From a virus: a stretch of 23,863 nucleotides of DNA. Shown piece by piece: positions 15,390 to 22,554 of this stretch. The stretch covers positions 1-23,863 of the IMG/VR virus record IMGVR_UViG_3300043570_001015; one strand, given 5' to 3'. Within the stretch, counting starts at the first letter, position 1. Each line of letters starts with the position of its first letter. The position numbers were made by a program, and so were the translations under genes. A model generated the notes under the pieces. The model was not told the DNA's origin, did not search any database, and was given only the letters and a program-made list of their open reading frames with translations.

Positions 15390-15677
15390 TTAGAACCACC
15401 AGAAATGCTTGAGTATTGAAAGAGATGCCAGAATAACCCACAGGACATTAAAAAGAATGATTGTTGGTAATGTCTTCTTTGTAGATGTCCAAATAAGAGC
15501 AACGCTGGAGATGATGGCAAAGATGTAGAGCCACCAAAACTGCTTGCCAAGTAGTAAGCCAGGAAAGATGATTGCAATCTTCGTAGAAAATCCCCAAGCC
15601 TCTACGGTATTGACTCTTGTCCAATATTCCTTAGAGGACATAGTCTTAACGGCTGTGACAATCTTACTAAGAAACAT
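15390..15677 (-). CDS. Small membrane protein, holin-like candidate
   Basis: 95 residues with about three hydrophobic segments: near 32-44 (IAIIFPGLLLG), 47-63 (FWWLYIFAIISSVALIW) and 71-87 (TIILFNVLWVILASL). The C-terminus is aromatic (KHFWWF). It overlaps the end of the upstream gene by 11 bases. A later in-frame Met at 15641 exists but has no better ribosome binding site, so I keep the longer form. Small multi-pass proteins near fibre and lysis genes are often holins or superinfection-related membrane proteins. The M15 peptidase lies two genes downstream, which makes a holin role possible but unproven. Confidence 0.65.
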   Translation of the reverse strand: MFLSKIVTAVKTMSSKEYWTRVNTVEAWGFSTKIAIIFPGLLLGKQFWWLYIFAIISSVALIWTSTKKTLPTIILFNVLWVILASLSILKHFWWF

Positions 15678-16383
15678 TCTTACTTTCTAAAGCAATATTA
15701 AGTTTTTCCTCAAAAGTCAAGGTTGGGTACTTGTTAACCACAGTCACAATCCACTGTTTAAACTCAGCAGAGATAGTAGGATGTGCTGGAATCAACCTAT
15801 AGTTTGCTTGTCCTTTTAGGAACATTGCTAAAGGCATGTCTGGCATAGCATCAATCTCGTCTAAGACGGCTTGAGGAATTTCAAGCAGGTCAATTGCCAT
15901 TTTTGAGTAAATTGCCATTGGGTGATCACTATTAAATGGTTCTTCAACCATAAAAGACCATTCACGCATGTTTTTAAATAGTTGGTAGATGGTGCACCCA
16001 TACCACATAGCGCTTGGAGTAGGGCTTTTTTCCAAATCAGGAGTCCCTGGACTACCATCTTTACCTAGTGCTTTAACTTGAACGTAATCAATAAAGAAAT
16101 GAGGTACTACAGAAATAATGTGCCCCCATTTTTCAAATAAAGTCACTTTCATCTCAAAGTCATCAAAACCCGATTTGTGTGCTACGTCCCAAGTTTGGTT
16201 TTCATAAGGTGTTCCAAGAACAGGACTAAGGCTGCCATATGAAAGGTTTTCGCAGCGGTCTCCTCTGGGCGCATTACGCCCTTCTTCAGTAAACTCACAT
16301 TTCAAAAGAATAAAAAGTAATGGATTTTCTGATGGCACAGAGTCCAACAGTAGGTTATCCCAACCTAAGTCTTCTATTGTCAT
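15667..16383 (-). CDS. Hypothetical protein after the halogenase cassette
   Basis: 238 residues with a clear AAGGAGA ribosome binding site, coupled to the upstream small helical gene by an ATGA overlap. The N-terminal half is mixed, rich in Gly/Pro and aromatics (SYGSLSPVLGTPYENQTWD, VVPHFFIDYVQVKALGKDG). The C-terminal half is helical and ends in a motif resembling a short peptide-binding repeat (ISAEFKQWIVTVVNKYPTL). Four cysteines are scattered through it. I do not recognise it. It follows copy A in the same way that the 19445 gene follows copy B, so the pairs may be analogous modules, though these two partners do not obviously resemble each other. Confidence 0.7.
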   Translation of the reverse strand: MTIEDLGWDNLLLDSVPSENPLLFILLKCEFTEEGRNAPRGDRCENLSYGSLSPVLGTPYENQTWDVAHKSGFDDFEMKVTLFEKWGHIISVVPHFFIDYVQVKALGKDGSPGTPDLEKSPTPSAMWYGCTIYQLFKNMREWSFMVEEPFNSDHPMAIYSKMAIDLLEIPQAVLDEIDAMPDMPLAMFLKGQANYRLIPAHPTISAEFKQWIVTVVNKYPTLTFEEKLNIALESKNVS

Positions 16384-16586
16384 GTTGTCTCCTTGAGTTG
16401 TTTCTCTACTATTTGTAATTTATGGCAGTGGCTACTGAGGTTATTTTGAAAAACCATATTTGGTGCATCAACTGCAAATAAGTCTATATCAAGCGTATCT
16501 GGGTCCCGCCCTACCTCTACGCACATTCTATAAATCTCATTCAGGATAGAATGGCGAATTGCTTCTAATTCACTTCTTTTTGTCAC
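16380..16586 (-). CDS. Small helical protein, copy A of a paralogous pair
   Basis: 68 residues, starting with GTG at 16584-16586. An AGGTGG sequence eight bases upstream supports that start, which lies inside the end of the preceding gene (17-base overlap). It shares the pattern E-[IV]-Y-x-M-x6-G-x-DPDT-x-D with the 75-residue protein at 19840-20067, followed in both by a second helix ending in E-[KR]-x-L. The stop overlaps the next start as ATGA, the same coupling seen for copy B. No known family is recognised. Confidence 0.7.
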   Translation of the reverse strand: MTKRSELEAIRHSILNEIYRMCVEVGRDPDTLDIDLFAVDAPNMVFQNNLSSHCHKLQIVEKQLKETT

Positions 16587-17361
16587 GAGACCACCACCTA
16601 TGATTGCTTTCTTCTTTCAAACGAGCATCTACTCGTATTCTTTCTTTCCTATACGTGGCACCTGTTTCTTTAGGGGAAATAAACCCTGATCCAAACCCAG
16701 TATTTGAATAATACTTAAGATCGGACTCATCATTAAATGAAACTTTTGTAAAGTCCGAATCCCTCTTGAATGGGATAAGTTGTGCAATCGGTGTATTGTA
16801 CTTCAGCGTAAATGGCCTATCCCCCGTCAAGTTCAAAACAACATTTAATGTGTGGTAATAGTCCGTGTGTACAATTGCTGGCACCACAGTGTAATCTTCG
16901 CTAGGTTCCCAGTAGCAAGGAATTATTAGCGTTGACCATCCTGGAGCAGTCTCTAACCTCCACGGGTTAACCAACTTTGGATATTGCCCTGTTTCAATCT
17001 TTCGCACACTTGTCATGGGGCACTCACCAGTGGATTGGTAATTAAACCCTGATACCTGCCCAATAGGTGTGGGCTGTCCACCTGTCACCGCTGGGGGGTG
17101 GAAATCATCTGCGCCAGTTTCCCATGCACCATTACCATCTGGGCGAAAACGGTAGTTAGTCCACATTGGAAGAGTCACACCAGCCGCAAGAAGGTCAATG
17201 GTGCCAACGCATTTCCGTAAGGCTGCTCCCTCTTTACTAACCCGCTTGAACCAGTTTGGTAAATTTGCCGTACTATTTGCAAAAGGAGCAGACTCCATCA
17301 ACCTATTATCTGTTGGGGTAAACCGTATCTCTCCTGGTTTGACTTTGTGTTTCTTGCTCAT
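16570..17361 (-). CDS. Conserved beta-rich protein next to halogenase, DUF6065-like at best
   Basis: 263 residues. The order of motifs, NLPNWFKRV, then RKCVGTIDLLAAGVTLPMWTNYRF, NPWRLETAPGWSTLIIPCYW, VHTDYYHTLNVVLNL and IAQLIPFKRDSD, resembles a family often encoded near tryptophan-halogenase genes in phages and bacteria (DUF6065-like). It probably folds as a beta sandwich. I recognise it only by this pattern and cannot verify the assignment. The C-terminus is strongly basic (RWWSRDKKK). It starts one base after the halogenase stop (TAAAATG), and its own last 17 bases overlap the next gene. It may be a partner of the halogenase or a virion protein; no catalytic motif is evident. Confidence 0.72.
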   Translation of the reverse strand: MSKKHKVKPGEIRFTPTDNRLMESAPFANSTANLPNWFKRVSKEGAALRKCVGTIDLLAAGVTLPMWTNYRFRPDGNGAWETGADDFHPPAVTGGQPTPIGQVSGFNYQSTGECPMTSVRKIETGQYPKLVNPWRLETAPGWSTLIIPCYWEPSEDYTVVPAIVHTDYYHTLNVVLNLTGDRPFTLKYNTPIAQLIPFKRDSDFTKVSFNDESDLKYYSNTGFGSGFISPKETGATYRKERIRVDARLKEESNHRWWSRDKKK

Positions 17362-17362
17362 T

Positions 17363-18856
17363 TTAGTTCCATTCCTCGTCTACCAATTTGATTTCTTGTA
17401 ATGCTTGAGCATGGTCAACTAATACGTGGTCGTGTCTATCATGTTTGTAATCACTTAATTGTCTGTCTATAGGTTCACGCAAGTTGAGGGACTCAATTGC
17501 TCTTGTGCATGCATCTATGTTAATAATTCCCTGACCCTGCCCAACATGTATCAAATGAGGAGCATGAAACATCTCTCCGTGATTAGCGGTAAAATCGTAC
17601 CTACTAGGTGGACGTTCAGACCATAACTCAATTATCTCTTGCAATTCCGAATTAACTGGCATATGAGACATTTCCTGCCAAAACTTTGAATCTTGCCTAT
17701 CGCTGTAGTAGTGCATTCGTATCATTGTCAAGATATTACGCATCATCTCATGCGAACTCTTATTGTAGTGTTTTTGAGAAGCGGTGTGCGATGGAAGATA
17801 CGACGCAAGATACGGAATAGCATTTCGCACCTGTTGAATTGTAGAACCAATGCTGGTTGCTTCTAATGGTTCTACAAACGAAGAAGCCAAACCCACAGCA
17901 ATGCAATTCTTTTGCCAAGGCTCTTTAAGATGCCCAGCGTCAAACTTGATTACTCTTGGGTCATCAGGAAGTTTGTACCCTGACATTTGTTCTGCTTCCC
18001 GAACAGCCTCTTCTACCGAGATAAAGGCATCACAAAACACATAGCCGTTGCCTCTGCGTTCTTGTGTAGGTATTTCCCACATCCACCCAGAAGATGCTGC
18101 ACGAGCACGGGTGTACGGACGAATTTGTCCATTGGGGTCGCTTTCCGTTGGAAAGGGGATGGCTGAGTTGCAAAGCAAGAATTCACTAAAAGAATTCCAA
18201 TCGGTATTACCAACCTCACTTATTAGTGCCCTGTTAAAACCTGAAGCATCAAACCAGAAGTTGGCTTCTACGATATCGCCTTGCTTTGTGCGTACCAAAC
18301 TAATAAGCCCGTCTTCATCTTTTGTGACAGACTCAACTTCTCCATCAACAAACTTGATACTTCTTTTAAAAGCCAATTTTGTAAAGTACTCATTGAGTTT
18401 GTTTGTGTCAAAATGAAATTGATTAGTATTCTTGTGTAGGTTTTCTTTTCTTATTTTGTTCCGCACCATGCCAACCGTTGATGTCTGGCTTGTCAACATT
18501 TTCCCAGACTCAATAATTCCCATGTATCCTGCAAAAAGGCCGTGACAAAAAATGTCATCAACATGACCCACGCTATGAAAATAGTCCTTTGTATGTGTTG
18601 TCCAGTTTTCATAACGGATTCCGTACTTATGAGTAGCCAATGTCTCTACCAACATCTCCTCAAGGGGGATGTCAACTAGTTCCATAAATTGTTTCCAGTG
18701 CTCTGTAGAACCCTCGCCAACCCCAATGATGCCAATCTTAGAAGATGATACGACTGTTATTCCACAAGCAGGAAAAGCCCTACGCAAAATAAGGGCAGTT
18801 AGTAGTCCAGCAGTGCCAGAGCCTACTATGCCAAAGTTTTGTATACGGTTTTCCAT
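17363..18856 (-). CDS. Flavin-dependent tryptophan-halogenase-family protein
   Basis: 497 residues from the ATG at 18856, which has TAGGAGC just upstream; an in-frame start 15 codons earlier would overlap the oxygenase gene. The N-terminal Rossmann FAD motif is GIVGSGTAGL (residues 9-18), followed by GIIGVGEGST. The halogenase hallmark WxWxIP is present (GWMWEIP, W258 to P263). K77 in THKYGIRYENW aligns with the catalytic lysine of PrnA (K79), and E329 in SFVEPLEATS with its partner glutamate (E346). The key residues of a true halogenase are thus retained. Known members chlorinate or brominate tryptophan or other aromatic rings with FADH2, halide and O2, and need a flavin reductase, which is not seen here. 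The phage substrate is unknown. It lies directly behind the oxygenase in the same transcription unit. Confidence 0.9.
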   Translation of the reverse strand: MENRIQNFGIVGSGTAGLLTALILRRAFPACGITVVSSSKIGIIGVGEGSTEHWKQFMELVDIPLEEMLVETLATHKYGIRYENWTTHTKDYFHSVGHVDDIFCHGLFAGYMGIIESGKMLTSQTSTVGMVRNKIRKENLHKNTNQFHFDTNKLNEYFTKLAFKRSIKFVDGEVESVTKDEDGLISLVRTKQGDIVEANFWFDASGFNRALISEVGNTDWNSFSEFLLCNSAIPFPTESDPNGQIRPYTRARAASSGWMWEIPTQERRGNGYVFCDAFISVEEAVREAEQMSGYKLPDDPRVIKFDAGHLKEPWQKNCIAVGLASSFVEPLEATSIGSTIQQVRNAIPYLASYLPSHTASQKHYNKSSHEMMRNILTMIRMHYYSDRQDSKFWQEMSHMPVNSELQEIIELWSERPPSRYDFTANHGEMFHAPHLIHVGQGQGIINIDACTRAIESLNLREPIDRQLSDYKHDRHDHVLVDHAQALQEIKLVDEEWN

Positions 18857-18866
18857 TACGCTCCTA

Positions 18867-19448
18867 TCAGTGGTACCAGGTAACAAGTGAATGCTTAACA
18901 CCTTTAGTCACAGGGTGTGCGATATGTAGATACGGGAAGTTTGATGGGAACATCAGAACCCTTCCACATACTGCTTCAACAGTAACATCAAAATGTGGGA
19001 ACTCTAGTTGACCACCCTCTTCGGGGGTAGACAAAAATGACACCATACTGTAAACCCTACGGTTATCTGGACCGTGGTCAAAGTGGGGTTTATATTCAGA
19101 TTGTTCCATATACTTTAAAACAGAGTACGCTTCATGTATGGCAGTTGGTATTAAAAATTCATGCCTGTAGTCTTCTGAGACCTCTTCAATAGGATTACGA
19201 ATTGTTTCTGTAAAACGCTGCGACAATTCGGTTTCAGGGTATGGCTTCATCAATGGGATAAGGGTACAATTCAAGGAAGTTCTGTACGATGTTGATTTCC
19301 CAGACCCTACGGTAGAACCATCCCATGATAGTTCCGACCAGTCAGAGTTTGTTTCCTCTTCCAGTTTTTGCAAAAACTTGCTTGCGTTATCTTCGGTAAA
19401 AACATCTTCATAAAGGAAAATGCACGTCCCTAGTTTTGTAAGTTTCAT
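18867..19448 (-). CDS. 2-oxoglutarate/Fe(II)-dependent oxygenase, prolyl-4-hydroxylase-like
   Basis: 193 residues. The double-stranded beta-helix core is in the C-terminal half. The iron ligands are readable as H122-x-D124 (YKPHFDHGPD) and H178 (YLHIAHPVTKG), and the 2-oxoglutarate-binding basic residue is probably K185 in KGVKHSLVTWYH, where many relatives have Arg. The middle strand MVSFLSTPEEGGQLEFP is typical of the P4Hc/PKHD family, which hydroxylates protein side chains, classically proline, using O2 and 2-oxoglutarate. The length is normal for phage members. The start ATG overlaps the upstream stop (ATGA), with a GGGAGAG sequence somewhat far upstream. Such enzymes are common near structural genes of aquatic phages. 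The substrate is unknown; the collagen-like fibre two genes upstream is a candidate (inference). Confidence 0.88.
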   Translation of the reverse strand: MKLTKLGTCIFLYEDVFTEDNASKFLQKLEEETNSDWSELSWDGSTVGSGKSTSYRTSLNCTLIPLMKPYPETELSQRFTETIRNPIEEVSEDYRHEFLIPTAIHEAYSVLKYMEQSEYKPHFDHGPDNRRVYSMVSFLSTPEEGGQLEFPHFDVTVEAVCGRVLMFPSNFPYLHIAHPVTKGVKHSLVTWYH

Positions 19449-19843
19449 ATTACTATGAACTCTCCCTCATAATAAACCTCAGTAGTACTATCAACAATGC
19501 GAAACTGGTGCAAGCCTAGCGTACTGTAGCGTGAACGAAACATAAGTGAATTCTTTGTCCTTACCATTGGTTTTACAATTTGAGAAGAAAAGTTTAAGTC
19601 CGTTACTTCCATGTGGGTATCTTTTGGAAAGTCTATAAATTCATTAGTAACATCCACCTTGTGTATGTACCCTGCTTTTACTTTATCCATACAGTCAGAA
19701 AATTCATTTTCTGGAAAAGACTTTATACAGATTTTATCAATACCCTCTTCTATGCGAATTGATAATTGAGATTCTCTTGACAGTTTGGTTGCCTCATCTG
19801 GCACACAACCCATGCTAGATGGGACGCAAACAAAGCGTTTCAT
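19445..19843 (-). CDS. Hypothetical protein of the fibre-adjacent cassette
   Basis: 132 residues, unrecognised. It begins MKRFVCVPSSMGCVPDEATK and contains four cysteines (C6, C13, C39, C51), then alternating hydrophobic/charged stretches that look like beta structure (HQFRIVDSTTEVYYEGEFIVI at the C-terminus). There is no signal peptide or membrane segment. It is coupled to both neighbours by ATGA overlaps, upstream with the small helical protein and downstream with the 2-oxoglutarate oxygenase, so it is very likely co-translated with them. A small beta-rich virion or fibre-accessory protein is possible; function is unknown. Confidence 0.68.
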   Translation of the reverse strand: MKRFVCVPSSMGCVPDEATKLSRESQLSIRIEEGIDKICIKSFPENEFSDCMDKVKAGYIHKVDVTNEFIDFPKDTHMEVTDLNFSSQIVKPMVRTKNSLMFRSRYSTLGLHQFRIVDSTTEVYYEGEFIVI

Positions 19844-20067
19844 TCAATCTCGGCTAGTTTTCTTTCAATTAGCGTTATGCTATTGAGGAGGGTTTCTAGC
19901 CTCTGCTGCTCACCTATTAGAACTTCAGAAATAGTATAGTTTTCTGGGTCAAAGGTATCTGGATCAATACCTGAACGAAGAACCATGTGGTAGACCTCTG
20001 ACTTAACATTTGCCAAACTGCTTTGCAGTATGCCTTTTTTTTGTTGCGTATTTAGACCGTAGTCCAT
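19840..20067 (-). CDS. Small helical protein, copy B of a paralogous pair
   Basis: 75 residues, mostly helical by composition, with a central signature SEVYHMVLRSGIDPDTFD. The start is well supported by GAGGAGA eight bases upstream. The same signature (NEIYRMCVEVGRDPDTLD) and overall layout recur in the 68-residue protein at 16380-16586, so the two are paralogues lying on either side of the oxygenase/halogenase genes. The stop overlaps the next start as ATGA. I do not recognise a family. The size and helical character suggest an adaptor, chaperone or virion accessory protein, but nothing in the sequence proves it. Confidence 0.72.
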   Translation of the reverse strand: MDYGLNTQQKKGILQSSLANVKSEVYHMVLRSGIDPDTFDPENYTISEVLIGEQQRLETLLNSITLIERKLAEIE

Positions 20068-20078
20068 GTTAATCTCCT

Positions 20079-21788
20079 CTATGAGTTGATGAGTAAGTAT
20101 GCCGAGCCTGTGGTTGCACCTACAGTACCATATGACCCTGCTGTTGTATCGTATACAATTGTATTAGCAACGGCATCTGATACGACCAATATCGCACCTC
20201 CGCCTCCGCCTCCGCCAACGCCACCTGCTCCACCTGTAGATCCAGGAGAACCAGTTTCTCCAGTTCCACCAGTACCTCCAGTTCTTGCTGGTGCTCCTGC
20301 TCCTGTGTTTACACCGTCATTTACTCCACCAGCACCGCCTGGATAGGTAACCTGACCATCTGGGTTAGCGCTACTTGTACTGTGGTGATGGTAGTCAGCA
20401 TGGGAACTAGGATGAGTAGGTGCATGTGTATGTGTATGGCCTGGATGTCCATAGTGGGCATGGGTATGCCCATCATGCCCACCAACTGACCCGTGATAAT
20501 ACAAGTTATGGTGGTGACCGTTTCCTGATGGTTCAGCATGGCTGTGGTGACCGTTTGGTTTTTGATGTCCATGTATTGGGTAATGGGTCCAAGTCCAAAC
20601 AAAGTGGGGTCTCCACGCATGCCAATAGTGCCCGTCCCAGTGATGTGCGCCGCCATGTGGACCATCATTGTGTGGGTGATGAGCATGCCCTGAGTGATGC
20701 CAGTGTGCATCTTCATACACACCAATACCTTTTCCACCGTCTACCGTAGGTTTTGTTGCGTGAAAATGACCATCAGAATGTCTCGTCGTATGGTTATGGT
20801 GATTATGTGTTCTAGGGGCGTGGCTTACATGTGGGGCAACATGGTGGTGGTCTACACGGTTAGGTGCAGCCGCTCCGTTTGCACCGTTTGTTCCTTTGGG
20901 TACGTGTGTTCCAGCAGAACCAGGGCTTCCAGCAGAACCAGGGCTTCCAGCAGAACCAGCAGCACCATCAGAAGCGCCATGACTACCAACAGACATGACT
21001 GTTCCTGACCCTATAATTGTCTTAGCCACAACAAGAACTACTCCGCCACCATTTCCGCCTGTACCTCCTGCTCCACCAACACCTCCTGCTCCCCCTGCTC
21101 CACCAGTACCCCCTGCACCTCCTGGGGCGGTAGGGTTGGCTGAACCATCTGCTCCAGGATTGCCTTTCCCTCCAGGTGCATTGACTGTAGTTGCGCTAGG
21201 TGCATACCCACCATTAGCGCCCGCAGCGCCCGCTTTACCAGGCCATGACGCTGGGGTCGTACTTGGTGTTCCAGTAGCACCAGTAGCCCCTGGAGTACCA
21301 GCCGCACCAGTTGCACCTGTAGCGCCAGCGTTTCCTTTTGACCCACCACCGACAGGGATGATTGTCCCAGAAGGATCTACCATGATTCCAGAAAGCATCA
21401 TATTGATATTTTTATACAAGTATGAAGGCAGTTGTGGGATAGTAGGAGCCGTTGCTCCTCCGCCTTGACCACCTGCTCTGTACGTTATTGCTGACTGAGA
21501 GTGTCCTTTAACTGTCCCATCTGTAACAGTTGAGGCTGATGGGCTAATAACCCCAGAAGACACCGCACCTATGCCCATATGCCCATCTAGGGTCAGTGTG
21601 TTTCTTACAAATACTCTGTAGCCGTTAGTGAGTAGTACTCCTGATGAGGTGATTGTTAGCGAGTTATAAAACATGTCTGAAGTCAAAGTAACGGCTGAAG
21701 AAACGGTGACATCGCCATCAACGCCTGATCCATATACAGAATCATTTGCAATTCTTGCAACACTTTTTTCTACTCTTGAAATTGGCAT
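20079..21788 (-). CDS. Large adhesin with collagen-like, poly-Gly and His-rich domains
   Basis: 569 residues. Residues 19-75 match the paralogue upstream (VYGSGVDGDVTVSS ... NGYRVFVRNTLTLDG). Then come nine Gly-X-Y triplets at about 149-175 (GATGATGAAGTPGATGATG), a GGX-rich stretch at 222-249, a strand GGVVLVVAKTIIGSG at 248-262 and GSAGSPGSAGSPGSAG at 278-293. A histidine-rich region follows at 311-470 with 48 His in 160 residues and about a dozen H-x-H motifs, then a second Gly-rich stretch at 484-531 and a closing strand (GAILVVSDAV). HxH motifs bind iron in the T4 gp37 tip, and glycine-rich sandwiches occur in the S16 gp38 adhesin, so a metal-loaded receptor-binding tip is plausible. It could also be a structural shaft. 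Five or so prolines occupy the Y position of Gly-X-Y triplets. The downstream genes are a modification-like cassette. Confidence 0.82.
   Translation of the reverse strand: MPISRVEKSVARIANDSVYGSGVDGDVTVSSAVTLTSDMFYNSLTITSSGVLLTNGYRVFVRNTLTLDGHMGIGAVSSGVISPSASTVTDGTVKGHSQSAITYRAGGQGGGATAPTIPQLPSYLYKNINMMLSGIMVDPSGTIIPVGGGSKGNAGATGATGAAGTPGATGATGTPSTTPASWPGKAGAAGANGGYAPSATTVNAPGGKGNPGADGSANPTAPGGAGGTGGAGGAGGVGGAGGTGGNGGGVVLVVAKTIIGSGTVMSVGSHGASDGAAGSAGSPGSAGSPGSAGTHVPKGTNGANGAAAPNRVDHHHVAPHVSHAPRTHNHHNHTTRHSDGHFHATKPTVDGGKGIGVYEDAHWHHSGHAHHPHNDGPHGGAHHWDGHYWHAWRPHFVWTWTHYPIHGHQKPNGHHSHAEPSGNGHHHNLYYHGSVGGHDGHTHAHYGHPGHTHTHAPTHPSSHADYHHHSTSSANPDGQVTYPGGAGGVNDGVNTGAGAPARTGGTGGTGETGSPGSTGGAGGVGGGGGGGAILVVSDAVANTIVYDTTAGSYGTVGATTGSAYLLINS
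20911..20960. repeat. 18-base tandem repeat in the adhesin gene
   Basis: Two complete and one partial copy (14 bases) of an 18-base unit (ccagcagaaccagggctt on the plus strand) encode the Gly-Ser-Pro-Gly-Ser-Ala repeats at residues 278-293. Identical copies suggest recent slippage expansion. Confidence 0.75.
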
Positions 21789-21789
21789 T

Positions 21790-22554
21790 TCATACCTGTG
21801 ACATGTAGTGGACGGTTCCTGCGTTTTGACCAGTTACATCTGTAGAAATTCCAGATGGCAACGCTTCAGAAGATGATACAACAAGAATTACGCCACCTCC
21901 AGCAGGAGCAGTTCCTGGCGCTTTAATGTAGGCCGTACCTGTTGCTGGTCCAGAAATATAACGAGCAGCAATGATAACTACTCCGCCACCTGCTTGGCTA
22001 GCCCCACCTGCACCACCTCGTAGAAATGTAGGTCCACCAGATGCAGTAACTGAATAACCAGTTACTGCTTGACTTGGGATTTTAAAGTAGTTACTTCCAC
22101 CAAGAGTTGCTAATGGGGCAGTCGCTGCAAACCCAGTAGCAGAACCACCAAGGGAGTGTGATACCGCAGTAGATGCCGCTCCACCTTGCTTAATTGATCC
22201 ATCAGTAGCAAAACCTGTAATGTACCCAATTATGGAGTCGGCTCCCATGAACTTTAATGTGCCTTTAACAAATATCCTGTAGCCATTAGGTGCTAGACGA
22301 ACGCTCGCATTGATCGTCAAATCATTCAAATACAAATCTCGTGTCATGGAATAGACACTTGAAGATGGAGCCATGCTCAAAACGGTTGTAGTTCCGTCTA
22401 ATGTGGCATCACCATCAGCACCAGTTCCGTAGACAGAGTCAACGCCTTCGTTGTAATAGGCGTTCCATACAGAACCATCCCATTGCCAACTCTTAGAGCC
22501 AACAGTAAAGATTTGGTTTGTGTATGGAGAAGCAGGGAAAGTAATCGCTGCCAT
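21790..22554 (-). CDS. Glycine-rich tail fibre/adhesin protein, short paralogue
   Basis: 254 residues. The N-terminus carries the short fibre motif FPASPYTNQ...WQWDGSVWNAYY. A domain at about 41-110 (VYGTGADGDATLDG ... LYLNDLTINASVRLAPNGYR) is found in many phage fibres and surface proteins. The C-terminal half is glycine-rich with two hydrophobic beta strands (GGGVVIIAARYISG and GGGVILVVSSSEAL) separated by only a short linker. The following gene, 20079-21788, has the same order of elements with a very large insertion between the same two strands, so the two are paralogues. The start overlaps the stop of the upstream fibre gene (TAATG), and there is a one-base gap to the next gene. It probably forms part of the distal fibre or adhesin tip; this is inference from composition and neighbours. 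Confidence 0.8.
   Translation of the reverse strand: MAAITFPASPYTNQIFTVGSKSWQWDGSVWNAYYNEGVDSVYGTGADGDATLDGTTTVLSMAPSSSVYSMTRDLYLNDLTINASVRLAPNGYRIFVKGTLKFMGADSIIGYITGFATDGSIKQGGAASTAVSHSLGGSATGFAATAPLATLGGSNYFKIPSQAVTGYSVTASGGPTFLRGGAGGASQAGGGVVIIAARYISGPATGTAYIKAPGTAPAGGGVILVVSSSEALPSGISTDVTGQNAGTVHYMSQV

Noticed and set aside
18857-18901. Longer start for the halogenase-like gene
   Set aside because: It would overlap the oxygenase gene and lacks a ribosome binding site, while the ATG at 18856 has TAGGAGC just upstream and begins directly before the FAD motif.
20379-20858. HNH endonuclease suggested by HNHHNH
   Set aside because: The letters occur in a His-rich low-complexity fibre domain without the spacing or beta-beta-alpha fold residues of HNH nucleases.
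20879-21130. CRISPR-like repeats
   Set aside because: The repeats encode Gly-X-Y and Gly-Ser-Pro triplets within a gene, are directly adjacent and have no unique spacers.
20086-21468. Plus-strand Pro-rich and His/Val-rich open frames opposite the adhesin gene
   Set aside because: Their Pro-rich composition is just the complement of the Gly codons of the real adhesin; no start signals.
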